A model generated the notes under the pieces. It was not told where the DNA came from. It made no database searches and saw only the letters and a list, made by a program, of their open reading frames with translations. From NCBI RefSeq assembly GCF_007785775.2, contig NZ_VNIK02000004.1, positions 124,001 to 188,000 of the forward strand: DNA of 64,000 nt. The letters run 5' to 3'. Source of the DNA: Flagellimonas hadalis. Its GTDB lineage: Bacteria; Bacteroidota; Bacteroidia; Flavobacteriales; Flavobacteriaceae. Position 1 is the stretch's first letter, and every line of letters begins with the position of its first letter. Shown piece by piece: positions 1-8,906 of this stretch. A program made the position numbers and the translations under genes.

Positions 1-1
1 C

Positions 2-547
2 AATGATGACCGGAAACGGCCCTATTTTATTGAAGACCCCAAAGTGTCAACCAAATCAGCGGATTGGCGGAACTATAGGGGCTCAGGCTACGATAGGGGA
101 CACCTTTGTCCGGCGGGTGACAGGCGGTTTTCGGAACAGGCGTATAACGAGACCTTCTACACCAGCAACATCAGCCCGCAGGACAGGGAGTTCAATGCTG
201 GGGTATGGAACCGGTTGGAACAGCAGGTCCGCAATTGGTGCAGAACATATGGGGACCTGATCGTCATCACTGGTGGAGTGCTGGAAGAAGGATTGGAAGA
301 GATCGGGGATGAGGATGTGGATGTGCCCAGAGCGTTTTATAAAATAGTCCTTCGGAAAGAGGGGGAGCAGGTGAAGGCCTTGGCCTTTTTGATGGACGCA
401 AGGGAAAGTCAAGCTCCTCTGGATACTTTTTTGGTGCCCATAGCCACTTTGGAAGTGCGGACAAGGGTGGATTTTTTTCAGAAACAGCCCCAATCTTGGC
501 AAGACCGGGTCGAGAAAACAATCGATGCTTCGGGTTGGGACTTTTAG
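2..547 (+). CDS. DNA/RNA non-specific endonuclease (NUC1 family), 5'-truncated
   Basis: The frame is open from base 2, so the N-terminus lies outside the window and the first in-frame GTG (44) is not the real start. The visible 181 residues include the DRGH motif (DRGHLCPAGDR), whose His is the general base of the beta-beta-alpha-metal nuclease fold, followed by a downstream Asn-rich stretch (TSNISPQ) typical of the metal-binding Asn. Family members are secreted or periplasmic nucleases that cut DNA and RNA. The signal peptide, if any, is not visible. The stop codon overlaps the convergent rodA stop by four bases, leaving no room for a terminator. Confidence 0.88.
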   Translation, partial: NDDRKRPYFIEDPKVSTKSADWRNYRGSGYDRGHLCPAGDRRFSEQAYNETFYTSNISPQDREFNAGVWNRLEQQVRNWCRTYGDLIVITGGVLEEGLEEIGDEDVDVPRAFYKIVLRKEGEQVKALAFLMDARESQAPLDTFLVPIATLEVRTRVDFFQKQPQSWQDRVEKTIDASGWDF

Positions 548-1827
548 ATACCGTCCTTTAATCGGTTGGAATCCAGTTTTAGGAAGATGAAGAGCAGCAT
601 CGAGAAAAAGATGAGTCCAGAACCCCCATAACTGAAAAAAGGAAGGGGAACACCTATGGTGGGGAGCAGCCCGATCACCATTCCAATGTTGATGAAATAG
701 TGGAACACCAAAATGGAGATGACCCCGTAACCATACATCCGGCTGAAATCACTTTTTTGACGCTCCGCGAGATGGATAAGCCTTAAAAAGAAAATGGAGA
801 ACAGTAAAATAACGGTCATGGTTCCCAAAAACCCCCATTCCTCGCCCACGGAACTGAAAATGTAATCCGTGTGCTGTTCCGGTACAAAATCGCCCTTGGT
901 CCGGGTGCCTTCCAGAAAACCCTTTCCAAAAAAACCGCCCGATTCGATGGCCTTTTCAGACTGATAGGTGTTGTATCCGATGGTCTTACGGATTTCCTCC
1001 AACTTCTTTTCGTCCTTTTCCAAGCTCAACCAAAGGGCAAAGCGATCTCTATGGCGTTGTTCAAAAACATGCTCGTACACCAAGTTTACCGAAAGTGAGA
1101 AGAGAATGGAAACAATGATGACCCCCACCACAGGTAGAACGGGAATCTTTACGGAAGCTTTTTTGAAGGTATAGATCAATAACGCGAGTATGACCAACCC
1201 TATGGTGACCCAGACCGTTCCGAACATGAGCGTGGTCGCGAACAGTACTACCGCGACCAATAGAATTCCTAAATAATAGAGCGGAAATCCTTCCCTGAAG
1301 AGCACAAAGAACAGGGAGAAATAAATGAGAGAGCTACCGGGGTCGGGTTGCGGCAATATGAGCAGTGCGGGCAATAGAATGATCACCAAGGCGTACATTT
1401 GGTGCTTTCGGGTCCGAATGTCTGTCTGAATATCACTGAGGAACTTGGCCAATGCAAGTGCCGTTGTCATTTTGGCCAATTCGGAGGGTTGTAGGTTGAA
1501 AAAACCCAAATTGTACCATGAAGTGGCACCAGCTATCGTCTTTCCAAACACGAAGAGTCCCAAAAGCAGGACAATGGAGACCAGATAAAAAATGGAAGCA
1601 AACCGTTCAAAGAAACTGGACTCCACAAAGAGCACCAAGATAATTCCCAATACGGCAATGCCGAAAAAGAAAAGTTGCTTTCCGTAAAGTGTGGAGAAAT
1701 CAAAAATGGAACTGTCCGTGTCGGTCAAGGAAGTGGAGTAGATGTTGATCCACCCAATGAAGACCAAAAGCAAATACAAAATAACCGATATCCAATCAAT
1801 TCTTCCAAAGGGACCCTTACCACTCAC
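544..1827 (-). CDS. rodA: Rod shape-determining protein RodA (SEDS glycosyltransferase)
   Basis: Polytopic SEDS-family protein of 427 residues with about ten hydrophobic segments. It polymerises lipid II glycan strands in the inner membrane as partner of PBP2 during elongation. The diagnostic SEDS stretch with PEQHTDYIF followed by a Glu-Glu pair is present in the middle to C-terminal half. The start is GTG at 1827, overlapping the end of the PBP2 gene by 11 bases, which implies translational coupling. No better ATG precedes the first membrane segment. It is the last gene of the leftward mreBCD-mrdA-rodA block. Confidence 0.95.
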   Translation of the reverse strand: MSGKGPFGRIDWISVILYLLLVFIGWINIYSTSLTDTDSSIFDFSTLYGKQLFFFGIAVLGIILVLFVESSFFERFASIFYLVSIVLLLGLFVFGKTIAGATSWYNLGFFNLQPSELAKMTTALALAKFLSDIQTDIRTRKHQMYALVIILLPALLILPQPDPGSSLIYFSLFFVLFREGFPLYYLGILLVAVVLFATTLMFGTVWVTIGLVILALLIYTFKKASVKIPVLPVVGVIIVSILFSLSVNLVYEHVFEQRHRDRFALWLSLEKDEKKLEEIRKTIGYNTYQSEKAIESGGFFGKGFLEGTRTKGDFVPEQHTDYIFSSVGEEWGFLGTMTVILLFSIFFLRLIHLAERQKSDFSRMYGYGVISILVFHYFINIGMVIGLLPTIGVPLPFFSYGGSGLIFFSMLLFIFLKLDSNRLKDGI

Positions 1828-3685
1828 GCTGATTTATTTTGAAAGGTTCCCCACTGTAGGGTTTGGCATATTCATGCTCCAAGGTTTTTTCCAGCATCTT
1901 TTTTTCCAGATCGGTCCGCGAAATCTCACCCTTGATGTATTTTTCAATCAGAAGAGAGGCAATGTGCCCTGCATATCGTGCACCGAAATATCCATTTTCA
2001 ATATAAACCGCTATGGCAATTTGTGGATTTTCCACCGGAGCGAAGCAAACAAATACCGAGTGGTCCGTGAGCTGCATGCGTTCGCCATCTATACGAACAA
2101 AGTTTTCCACGGTACCTGTCTTGCCCGCAATATCCACTCCGGGAATCTTGAGCCATCTTGCAGTACCATATTCATATACATTGGCCATTCCCTCGATGAC
2201 GGGATCAAAATGCTTTCGGTCTATGGTGGTATAGTTGGGTTCGGTGTATTTGGGGTCAATGGCCCCTGAACCTCCAATTTTTTTGATGATATGGGGTGTG
2301 TAAAAATAACCACGGTTGGCAATGGCTGCCGTCATATTGGCCAACTGCAAAGGGGTCGCAGCAACTTCTCCCTGACCGATGGAATTGGAAATGATGGTTG
2401 ATGCGGCCCATCTGCCATCACCATACCATTTGTCATAATAGGTTTTGTCCGGAATCCTGCCCGGAGCCCCCGTAGGGAGGTCGGTACCCAAATAACCTCC
2501 AAGGCCAAAACTTTTCATGTGTTTTTCCCAAGCATCCATCCCTTGGTCCGTCGTAGGGTATTTGTCATATATTTTTCGGAACACTCCGGCAAAATAGGCA
2601 TTGCAGGATTGGTAGATACCAGAGTTCATATCCCTTACCCCACCACCACAGTGGCAGCCCCTCAAGGTGTTCCCGACATAAAAACCATGGTAGCACCTAA
2701 AGGTGGTTTCCGGGGTCACCACCCCTTCCTGAAGGGCGATGAGCGCATTCAGCGTCTTAAAGGGCGATCCAGGCGAAGGTTGTGCCAAAATGGAACGGTC
2801 CCAAGTTGGCTTCGCGATGGAATCATAATGCAGTTTGCTGTAATTTTTGGAGCGTTCCCTGCCCACCAATAGCGCGGGGTCATAGGTGGGGCCTGAAATC
2901 ATGGCCAAGATCTCGCCCGTTTTGGGTTCTATGGCGACAACGCCACCCCGTTTGCCATGCATGAGCTTCTCACCATATTCTTGGAGCTCTTTGTCCAAAG
3001 TGATCTGTATCTCATTTCCTGGCTTGGGCAAGGTGTCCAATTTCCCTTCTTTGTATGGGCCGATATCGCGATTAAAACGGTCTTTTTGGATGTGCTTTAC
3101 GCCTTTTCTACCCCTTAGCTCCTCTTCATATTGCTTTTCAATGCCCGTATGTCCCTTGAGTTCACCGGCCACATAGTAGGGATTGTTCTTGAGTTCCCAT
3201 TCGTTCACCTCGCTGATATAGCCCAGCACATTGGCCGCACTGTGGGTGTTGTAGTAGCGCAAGGATCTTTTTTGGATGTAGAAGCCCGTGAAATGGCGCA
3301 TTTTTTCCTGGAGTTTGGCATAGTCTTCCTTGGAAAGTTGGGGCACCAGTACAGAGGGCAGCCGGGGCGAATAGTGGCGTGCAACATTCATCTTGGAGAC
3401 AAAAGTGGCCTTGTCTATGCCCAAGAGTGTACAGAATTCGAGGGTGTCCAGAGGCTTGACCTCCCTAGGGATGACCATGACGTCATAGGCAGGCTGGTTG
3501 CCCACCATGAGTTTCCCGTCCCGATCATAGATGTACCCACGTTCCGGATAATCGTAGATTTTTTTGATGGCAGGATCATCCAATATCTGATCGGGGGAAA
3601 AACGAAATAGCTGCAAATAGGAGAGCCTCCCAATGAAGGTGAACCCTATAATGACGATAATGGATGACAATAACAGCTTTTTCAT
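1817..3685 (-). CDS. mrdA: Penicillin-binding protein 2, elongation transpeptidase
   Basis: Class B PBP that crosslinks peptidoglycan in the periplasm with RodA. It has one N-terminal membrane anchor (first 25 residues), a dimerisation/pedestal domain, and a transpeptidase domain. The active-site SPFK (SxxK, near residue 307), SCN (SxN) and KTG motifs are all intact. A TTG two codons upstream (3691) is open, but the ATG at 3685 starting MKKLLLSS is the more likely start. The gene is 53 bases downstream of mreD and overlaps rodA. Confidence 0.95.
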   Translation of the reverse strand: MKKLLLSSIIVIIGFTFIGRLSYLQLFRFSPDQILDDPAIKKIYDYPERGYIYDRDGKLMVGNQPAYDVMVIPREVKPLDTLEFCTLLGIDKATFVSKMNVARHYSPRLPSVLVPQLSKEDYAKLQEKMRHFTGFYIQKRSLRYYNTHSAANVLGYISEVNEWELKNNPYYVAGELKGHTGIEKQYEEELRGRKGVKHIQKDRFNRDIGPYKEGKLDTLPKPGNEIQITLDKELQEYGEKLMHGKRGGVVAIEPKTGEILAMISGPTYDPALLVGRERSKNYSKLHYDSIAKPTWDRSILAQPSPGSPFKTLNALIALQEGVVTPETTFRCYHGFYVGNTLRGCHCGGGVRDMNSGIYQSCNAYFAGVFRKIYDKYPTTDQGMDAWEKHMKSFGLGGYLGTDLPTGAPGRIPDKTYYDKWYGDGRWAASTIISNSIGQGEVAATPLQLANMTAAIANRGYFYTPHIIKKIGGSGAIDPKYTEPNYTTIDRKHFDPVIEGMANVYEYGTARWLKIPGVDIAGKTGTVENFVRIDGERMQLTDHSVFVCFAPVENPQIAIAVYIENGYFGARYAGHIASLLIEKYIKGEISRTDLEKKMLEKTLEHEYAKPYSGEPFKINQREW

Positions 3686-3744
3686 AATCAACCGACCGGA
3701 TTTGAGCTCCCAGTCCTTTGTATTTCAACGAAGCAACTTCAATT

Positions 3745-4251
3745 TTATTCGCTTTTGGGACTAAAAAGTGAGCTGAACAGCGTACAAAGTATTAAAGTTA
3801 CGATACCTGTGGCAAAAACCTTCTTCAAAATTAAAAGGAAGTGGGCAATACTTAAAATTTCCAAAGAAAAGAATATCAGATGATGGATCAAGACCAACAA
3901 TGCCAAAAAGGTCAACCGTTGGATCTTGGTGGTGTTCTTGAAACTAAAATTCTGGAATTCATAGTTCACCCCAAAACAGAACCTCATGATCACGGGCCTT
4001 GCATAGGCCACCGTCAAAGATGCAATGGCGTTCAGGGCCAAGGTGTCTGAAAAAATATCGATGATGAACCCGAGCAGGAAAGAAACGACCATAAAAAGGG
4101 CCCTGTTACTTTTGAGAGGATACCAATAAAAGAAGATCACATAGACCATCGGGTTGATGAAGTCCATGAAATTCAAGGTGTTGAAAATCAGTACCTGGGC
4201 GAGGACCAATAGCACAAAACGGAATATGTTCAATACAATGGTGCTATTCAT
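3745..4251 (-). CDS. mreD: Rod shape-determining protein MreD
   Basis: Small integral membrane protein of 168 residues with about five membrane-spanning segments and no catalytic motif, as expected for MreD, which links MreC to the elongation complex. Sequence conservation in this family is low, so the call leans on size, topology and position: its ATG lies inside the last codons of mreC (8-base overlap) and the PBP2 gene follows. Confidence 0.9.
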   Translation of the reverse strand: MNSTIVLNIFRFVLLVLAQVLIFNTLNFMDFINPMVYVIFFYWYPLKSNRALFMVVSFLLGFIIDIFSDTLALNAIASLTVAYARPVIMRFCFGVNYEFQNFSFKNTTKIQRLTFLALLVLIHHLIFFSLEILSIAHFLLILKKVFATGIVTLILCTLFSSLFSPKSE

Positions 4252-5059
4252 TGGCGGTCTTTGCTTCGAGTTCTTTGATTTCTTTCCGGTTTTTGTTCTC
4301 GATCAGGTACACATTCTTGATGTTCGCCATATCGTTGAAGAGTTCCACATCGATGTTGTAGAAACTCCTTGATTCGTTCAGGTCATATTTTTTGATGGTC
4401 CCAATGGGAATGTTCTCGGGAAAGATGCTGGACATTCCCCCGGTCACGATAGTATCGCCCACCACCAAAGGCACCAATCGAGGGATGTCGATCAGTTGGG
4501 CCACGGTGTAGTCTTGGCTAGTCCAGATCAGGGATCCAAAATAATTGGTGTCCTTGATCTTGGCGTTGATGTTGGATTTCGAGTTGAGGATGCTCTGCAC
4601 GGTGGCGAAATTGTTGGAAACATTTTCCACAATGCCCAAGATGCCTTGGGAAGTGATGACGCCCATGTCCTGCTTCACGCCTTGGTTTCTTCCCTTGTCT
4701 ATGGTAAGATAGTTTCTGGGAGAAACAAAACTGTTCTTGATGAGCTTGGCGCTGATCACCTCATAACTTACCATGGTGGAATCCAATGGCTGAATGCTGT
4801 CATCCTCCAAATTGAAGAGCAACTTTCGGAGGTACTCATTTTCCCCCACCAATCTCCTGTTCTCTTCACGAAGGCCAAAATAGGACGAAACATCAGCTCC
4901 AGAGGCATAGATGCTCCCCGAAATCCATTTGGAAGAATTGAAAAATCTAGACTGATGGTAGGAGTGTGACCTAACCGTCATCACCAACGAAATGAGCGCA
5001 AGAAAGCAGTAGAGAAATGCATTTCTATGGCTTAAGATGAAGTTGATGATGCGTTGCAT
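4244..5059 (-). CDS. mreC: Rod shape-determining protein MreC
   Basis: 271 residues: an N-terminal membrane segment (about 10-30), a coiled-coil region (about 60-85, REENRRLVGENEYLRKLL), then the beta-rich periplasmic domain (for example NYLTIDKGRNQGVKQDMGV, typical of the family). MreC scaffolds PBP2 activation in the periplasm. It is 64 bases behind mreB and overlaps mreD. Confidence 0.95.
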   Translation of the reverse strand: MQRIINFILSHRNAFLYCFLALISLVMTVRSHSYHQSRFFNSSKWISGSIYASGADVSSYFGLREENRRLVGENEYLRKLLFNLEDDSIQPLDSTMVSYEVISAKLIKNSFVSPRNYLTIDKGRNQGVKQDMGVITSQGILGIVENVSNNFATVQSILNSKSNINAKIKDTNYFGSLIWTSQDYTVAQLIDIPRLVPLVVGDTIVTGGMSSIFPENIPIGTIKKYDLNESRSFYNIDVELFNDMANIKNVYLIENKNRKEIKELEAKTANE

Positions 5060-5123
5060 GCAATCGTATCGTTAAGAAAATTTTGAACGCCTTCAAGGTA
5101 ATGGAACCGTCCTGAAGACAGAA

Positions 5124-6152
5124 CTATTTGATCAAAATACTTTTATAGCGTTCCAAGTTTTTAAGGGCAATCCCCGTACCACGCACCACAGCTCTCAACG
5201 GATCTTCCGCTATGTACACCGGCAGATCAGTCTTTTGTGAAAGCCTTCTGTCCAATCCCCGGAGCATAGATCCACCACCGGCCAAATAAATTCCGGTGTT
5301 GTAAATATCGGCGGCCAGTTCAGGAGGGGTTTGCGACAAGGTTTCCATAACGGCGTCCTCAACTCTCAGGATACTTTTGTCAAGTGCCTTGGCAATCTCG
5401 CGGTAGGAAACTTGTACTTGTTTGGGTTTCCCGGTCAAGAGGTCACGCCCTTGGATGGACTTGTCGTCTGGTGGGGATTTTAAATCCTCGGTAGCGGAAC
5501 CGATCTCAATTTTTATGGCCTCAGCAGTGCTTTCACCCACATACAGGTTGTGCTGGGTTCGCATATAATAAATGATATCATTGGTGAACACGTCACCCGC
5601 AATTTTCACTGATTTGTCACAAACAATACCGCCCAAAGCGATCACTGCAATCTCGGTGGTACCCCCACCGATGTCCACGATCATGTTGCCCTTTGGCTGC
5701 ATAATGTCCAGTCCGATACCGATGGCAGCGGCCATAGGTTCATGAATCAAGTAAACTTCTTTACCGTTCACCCTTTCTGCTGATTCACGCACTGCACGCA
5801 TCTCCACTTCCGTGATGCCCGAAGGGATACAAATGACCATTCGCAAGGCTGGTGGGAACCATTTTTTCTTGAGCGCAGGGATGTTTTTGATGAACATGTT
5901 GATCATCTTTTCCGAAGCATCAAAGTCCGCAATGACCCCATCTTTCAAAGGCCGGATGGTCTTGATGTTTTCATGGGTCTTGCCCTGCATCATACTGGCT
6001 TCGCGTCCCACCGCGATTATTTTTCCCGATACACGGTCCCTGGCCACAATGGAAGGACTGTCAACCACCACTTTGTCCAGATGGATGATCAGGGTATTTG
6101 CGGTACCAAGGTCAATGGCAATCTCCTCGGTCATGAAATCAAAAAATCCCAT
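5124..6152 (-). CDS. mreB: Rod shape-determining protein MreB (actin-like)
   Basis: 342-residue actin-fold ATPase that forms membrane-bound filaments guiding cell-wall elongation. Nucleotide-site motifs are intact: DLGTANTL near the N-terminus (phosphate 1), DIGGGTTEIAV (phosphate 2) and LAGGGSMLRGLD (adenosine). The short N-terminal stretch MGFFDFMTEE fits the amphipathic membrane-binding helix. It is the first gene of the mre block, 53 bases downstream of purH on the same strand. The AT-rich gap contains TAATTTTT-like boxes but no perfect promoter, so both read-through from purH and a local promoter are possible. Confidence 0.97.
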   Translation of the reverse strand: MGFFDFMTEEIAIDLGTANTLIIHLDKVVVDSPSIVARDRVSGKIIAVGREASMMQGKTHENIKTIRPLKDGVIADFDASEKMINMFIKNIPALKKKWFPPALRMVICIPSGITEVEMRAVRESAERVNGKEVYLIHEPMAAAIGIGLDIMQPKGNMIVDIGGGTTEIAVIALGGIVCDKSVKIAGDVFTNDIIYYMRTQHNLYVGESTAEAIKIEIGSATEDLKSPPDDKSIQGRDLLTGKPKQVQVSYREIAKALDKSILRVEDAVMETLSQTPPELAADIYNTGIYLAGGGSMLRGLDRRLSQKTDLPVYIAEDPLRAVVRGTGIALKNLERYKSILIK

Positions 6153-6205
6153 AAAAAGCGTTTATTTCGGATTAAGGGTAAAAATTAACGGCTAATGTAC
6201 TAAAA

Positions 6206-7735
6206 TTAATGTTTAAAATGCCGTGTCCCGGTCATCACCATCGCCATTCCATTTTCATTGCAATAATCAATGCTCAATTGGTCCTTGATGGAGCCTCCAG
6301 GTTGGATCACACTTTTAATTCCAGCTTTGTCCGCAATTTCCACACAATCGGGGAACGGAAAAAAGGCATCACTGGCCATAACGGCACCGTTCAAATCAAA
6401 ATTGAAGGATTGTGCCTTGTGGATGGCTTGGTTCAAAGCATCAACACGTGAAGTTTGTCCCGTTCCACTCGCACATAATTGTTTGTTTTTGGCCAGAACA
6501 ATGGTATTGCTCTTGGTGTGCTTGCACAGTTTGGAAGCGAAAATCAAGTCCTCGATTTCTTCTGCGGTTGGTTTTTTGTCCGTTACTGGATTCAAATCTT
6601 CTTTGGAATCGGTTTTGGAGTCCTTGTCCTGGACCAATACCCCGTTCAAACACGTGCGGACCAAGGTTTCAGGGAGTTCTATTTCGTTTTGGACCAAGAT
6701 GATCCTGTTCTTTTTGCCTTGTAGGATTCCCAAAGCTTCATCGGAATAGCTCGGAGCGATGACCACTTCGCAGAACAACTCATGGATTTCTTCGGCAGTG
6801 GCTTTGTCAATTTCAACATTGGAAATCAAAATACCGCCAAATGCGGAAACCGGGTCGCCCGCCAACGCATCCACATAAGCCTGTTTAATGGTGCTGCGTG
6901 TGGCCAATCCACAGGCATTGTTGTGCTTGAGAATGGCAAAAGTGGGGTCGTCATTCTTGAATTCCTGCATCAAGTTGACCGCGGCATCCACGTCCAAAAG
7001 ATTGTTGTAGGACAGTTCCTTACCATGTAATTTGGTGAACATGGCCTCAAAATCGCCAAAGAAATAGCCTTTTTGGTGGGGATTCTCTCCGTAACGCAAA
7101 ACCTGACCTTTGGTCTCACTGATCTTTAGTACCGTTTCTTCCTGGTCCTTGTTGAAGTAGTTGAAAATGGCCGTATCATAATGGGATGAAACATTGAAAG
7201 CCTTTGTTGCAAAACGTTTACGGTCTTCCAAGGTTGTGGTGCCGTTTCCTTCGGAAATGACCTTCAAAAAGTCGGCATAATCTTCCATGGAGGAAACACA
7301 GAGCACATCCTTGAAATTTTTGGCCGCCGCCCTGATCAGGGAAATGCCGCCAATATCGATTTTTTCGATAATGTCTTGTTCCGAAGCGCCGCTGGCGACG
7401 GTTTTTTCAAAAGGATACAAATCCACAATGACAATATCCAACTGCGGAATGTCAAATTCCTTCATTTGGGCCACATCGCTCTCATTGTCTTGGCGATTCA
7501 GAATACCTCCAAAAACTTTGGGATGCAATGTTTTTACACGTCCGCCCAAAATGGAGGGATAGCTGGTCACATCCTCAACGGGCACCACATCGATGCCAAG
7601 GTCACGGATAAATGTTTCGGTTCCCCCTGTGGAATAAAGGGTTACGCCAAGTTCGTTCAGTTTTTTTACGATGGGTTCCAGACCATCTTTGTGGAATACG
7701 GAAATCAGTGCAGCGGAGGCTTTTTTGGCAGTCAT
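6206..7735 (-). CDS. purH: Bifunctional AICAR formyltransferase/IMP cyclohydrolase
   Basis: 509 residues, full length. It catalyses the last two steps of de novo purine synthesis: formylation of AICAR with 10-formyl-THF, then ring closure to IMP. The N-terminal MGS-like cyclohydrolase domain (about 1-190) carries YSTGGT and GRVKTLHPKVFGGIL. The C-terminal transformylase domain has the KHNNACGLA motif containing the catalytic His. It is cytosolic. The gene lies directly upstream of mreB on the same strand. Confidence 0.97.
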   Translation of the reverse strand: MTAKKASAALISVFHKDGLEPIVKKLNELGVTLYSTGGTETFIRDLGIDVVPVEDVTSYPSILGGRVKTLHPKVFGGILNRQDNESDVAQMKEFDIPQLDIVIVDLYPFEKTVASGASEQDIIEKIDIGGISLIRAAAKNFKDVLCVSSMEDYADFLKVISEGNGTTTLEDRKRFATKAFNVSSHYDTAIFNYFNKDQEETVLKISETKGQVLRYGENPHQKGYFFGDFEAMFTKLHGKELSYNNLLDVDAAVNLMQEFKNDDPTFAILKHNNACGLATRSTIKQAYVDALAGDPVSAFGGILISNVEIDKATAEEIHELFCEVVIAPSYSDEALGILQGKKNRIILVQNEIELPETLVRTCLNGVLVQDKDSKTDSKEDLNPVTDKKPTAEEIEDLIFASKLCKHTKSNTIVLAKNKQLCASGTGQTSRVDALNQAIHKAQSFNFDLNGAVMASDAFFPFPDCVEIADKAGIKSVIQPGGSIKDQLSIDYCNENGMAMVMTGTRHFKH

Positions 7736-7768
7736 CTTCTGTGTCTTGAAATCAATTTATTGAGCGCA

Positions 7769-7776
7769 CAAAATTA
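7769..7776 (-). promoter_or_regulatory. Candidate -7 box for purH
   Basis: On the minus strand this reads TAATTTTG, a perfect match to the Bacteroidota -7 consensus TAnnTTTG, about 34 bases upstream of the purH ATG. No TTG is correctly spaced for the -33 element, so this is a half-supported promoter. Confidence 0.45.
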
Positions 7777-7827
7777 CCCCTTTTGTCACAAAAAGAAGAG
7801 CGGGTTATCAACAAAATAGCAATAGTT

Positions 7828-8280
7828 TTACAGAATTTTGGCGACTTCTTGGTTGATGAATTCCAAAAACCGTTCATCGACTTCGGAAAAGGGGTCCGGG
7901 GTATTGGAATCGATATCGATTTGCCCCACATTTTCACCGTTCACAAAAAGGGGAACCACAATTTCGGCCTTCACGGTGATGCTGCAAGCAATGTAATTGT
8001 CCTGGGCAGAGACATCGGGCACCACAAAATTTTGATTGCTCAGGGCCACCTGTCCGCAAATACCTTTCCCAAAGGGAATGATGGTGTGGTCTGTGGGCGC
8101 ACCGGCATAAGGTCCCAATTTTAATTCATGTTTGTCGCCATTTTTAAAATAGAACCCCACCCAATCGTAATAGGGAACATTGCTTTTCAACAGTTCACAG
8201 ATTTCACCCAAACGGGTATCCACTGATTTGGATTTCTCATTGAGGATGGAAAGTACTTGGGGTCTTAGGGAGTCCAGCAT
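7828..8280 (-). CDS. GAF domain protein, free methionine-(R)-sulfoxide reductase-like
   Basis: Single GAF-domain protein of 150 residues when started at ATG 8280. It has the GKGICGQVA and NYIACS segments that hold two of the active-site Cys residues of free Met-R-sulfoxide reductases (YebR/fRMsr type), plus the family ending of the core, GQIDIDS. The third Cys of the E. coli enzyme, in the loop between them, is not seen. The likely role is repair of free oxidised methionine in the cytosol. The frame is open up to an ATG at 8316, but a -7 box lies inside that extension, which favours the shorter start. Confidence 0.75.
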   Translation of the reverse strand: MLDSLRPQVLSILNEKSKSVDTRLGEICELLKSNVPYYDWVGFYFKNGDKHELKLGPYAGAPTDHTIIPFGKGICGQVALSNQNFVVPDVSAQDNYIACSITVKAEIVVPLFVNGENVGQIDIDSNTPDPFSEVDERFLEFINQEVAKIL

Positions 8281-8295
8281 GGGATTTATTTTTTG

Positions 8296-8303
8296 CAAAA
8301 ATA
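8296..8303 (-). promoter_or_regulatory. Candidate -7 box for the GAF gene
   Basis: Minus-strand TATTTTTG matches TAnnTTTG and ends 16 bases before the ATG at 8280. It lies within the longer reading frame and so supports the internal start codon. Confidence 0.45.
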
Positions 8304-8368
8304 TAGAATAGAACATTTGTACGGAATAGGCGATCCAACTTACGCCGCATGTTTTAAACTTCTGTTAA

Positions 8369-8402
8369 TTGAACCAATGAACGTTGATATTTTGTAGTTT
8401 TG
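8369..8402 (+). promoter_or_regulatory. Candidate promoter giving a leaderless mRNA for the metal cluster
   Basis: TTG (8369-8371), a 23-base spacer, then TAGTTTTG (8395-8402), a perfect -7 match. The ATG of the HYC_CC_PP gene starts 8 bases after the box, so transcription should begin within a few bases of the start codon. Confidence 0.55.
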
Positions 8403-8409
8403 CAGCATA

Positions 8410-8820
8410 ATGAAGCAGATTCTTCATCGGTTCATATCATCCCTATTGGCCCTTTTGGTCTTGGTTTCCACGGTTTCATGGACGGTGGATAAGCACCTTT
8501 GTATGGGTCGCGTCATGGATATTTCCCTTTTTGCCCATGCGGATGATTGTGGTATGGAGGAGGCCATGGCGGCTATGGATGACCAAAGCATTCAGAATTC
8601 GTGTTGTGATGATGAATCGTTTACGGTTCAAGGCCAAGATGACTTAAAGCTATCTTGGAATGATTTTGACTTGGAGCACCAGCATTTTTTGGAGGCTTTC
8701 GCCCAGTCCTATCTGAATCTGTTCGTTCCGGTCGAGGAAATTCCTGCCCCTCACGAAAAATATCCGCCCCCCATTTTGGTCAAGGACATCCATATCCTGG
8801 ACCAAGTCTTCTTGATTTGA
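8410..8820 (+). CDS. HYC_CC_PP family protein (metal-cluster associated)
   Basis: 136 residues with an N-terminal hydrophobic signal/anchor (about 8-26). The three landmarks of the family are present: KHLCMG in place of HYC, a CC pair (NSCCDD) in the middle, and YPPPI near the C-terminus. Five Cys and several Met and His residues suit a periplasmic or membrane-anchored metal or redox role, but no biochemical function is known to me. It is the first gene of a rightward cluster with a TonB-dependent receptor and two HMA proteins, which suggests copper or a similar soft metal. Confidence 0.75.
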   Translation: MKQILHRFISSLLALLVLVSTVSWTVDKHLCMGRVMDISLFAHADDCGMEEAMAAMDDQSIQNSCCDDESFTVQGQDDLKLSWNDFDLEHQHFLEAFAQSYLNLFVPVEEIPAPHEKYPPPILVKDIHILDQVFLI

Positions 8821-8904
8821 TGTATTGAATTCATATCGGTAACCCGTCTCAATTTTGATTCGGGCCTAGTGTTTTACACCCAATTTTTATTCAATTCAAT
8901 ACAT
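8820..8904 (+). promoter_or_regulatory. Candidate structured mRNA leader before the TonB-dependent receptor gene
   Basis: A perfect 12-base inverted repeat (8820-8831 with 8893-8904, ATGTATTGAATT and its complement) brackets almost the whole 86-base gap. Inside it, CCCG (8843-8846) can pair with CGGG (8861-8864), and GTGT (8869-8872) with ACAC (8876-8879). The fold would be a closing stem with two inner hairpins. The 3' arm ends three bases before the receptor ATG, so the stem could mask the translation start. A role is inference. Confidence 0.45.
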
Positions 8905-8906
8905 AC

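Noticed and set aside
3686..3691. Longer PBP2 start (TTG at 3691)
   Set aside because: The ATG two codons later gives the normal signal-anchor start.
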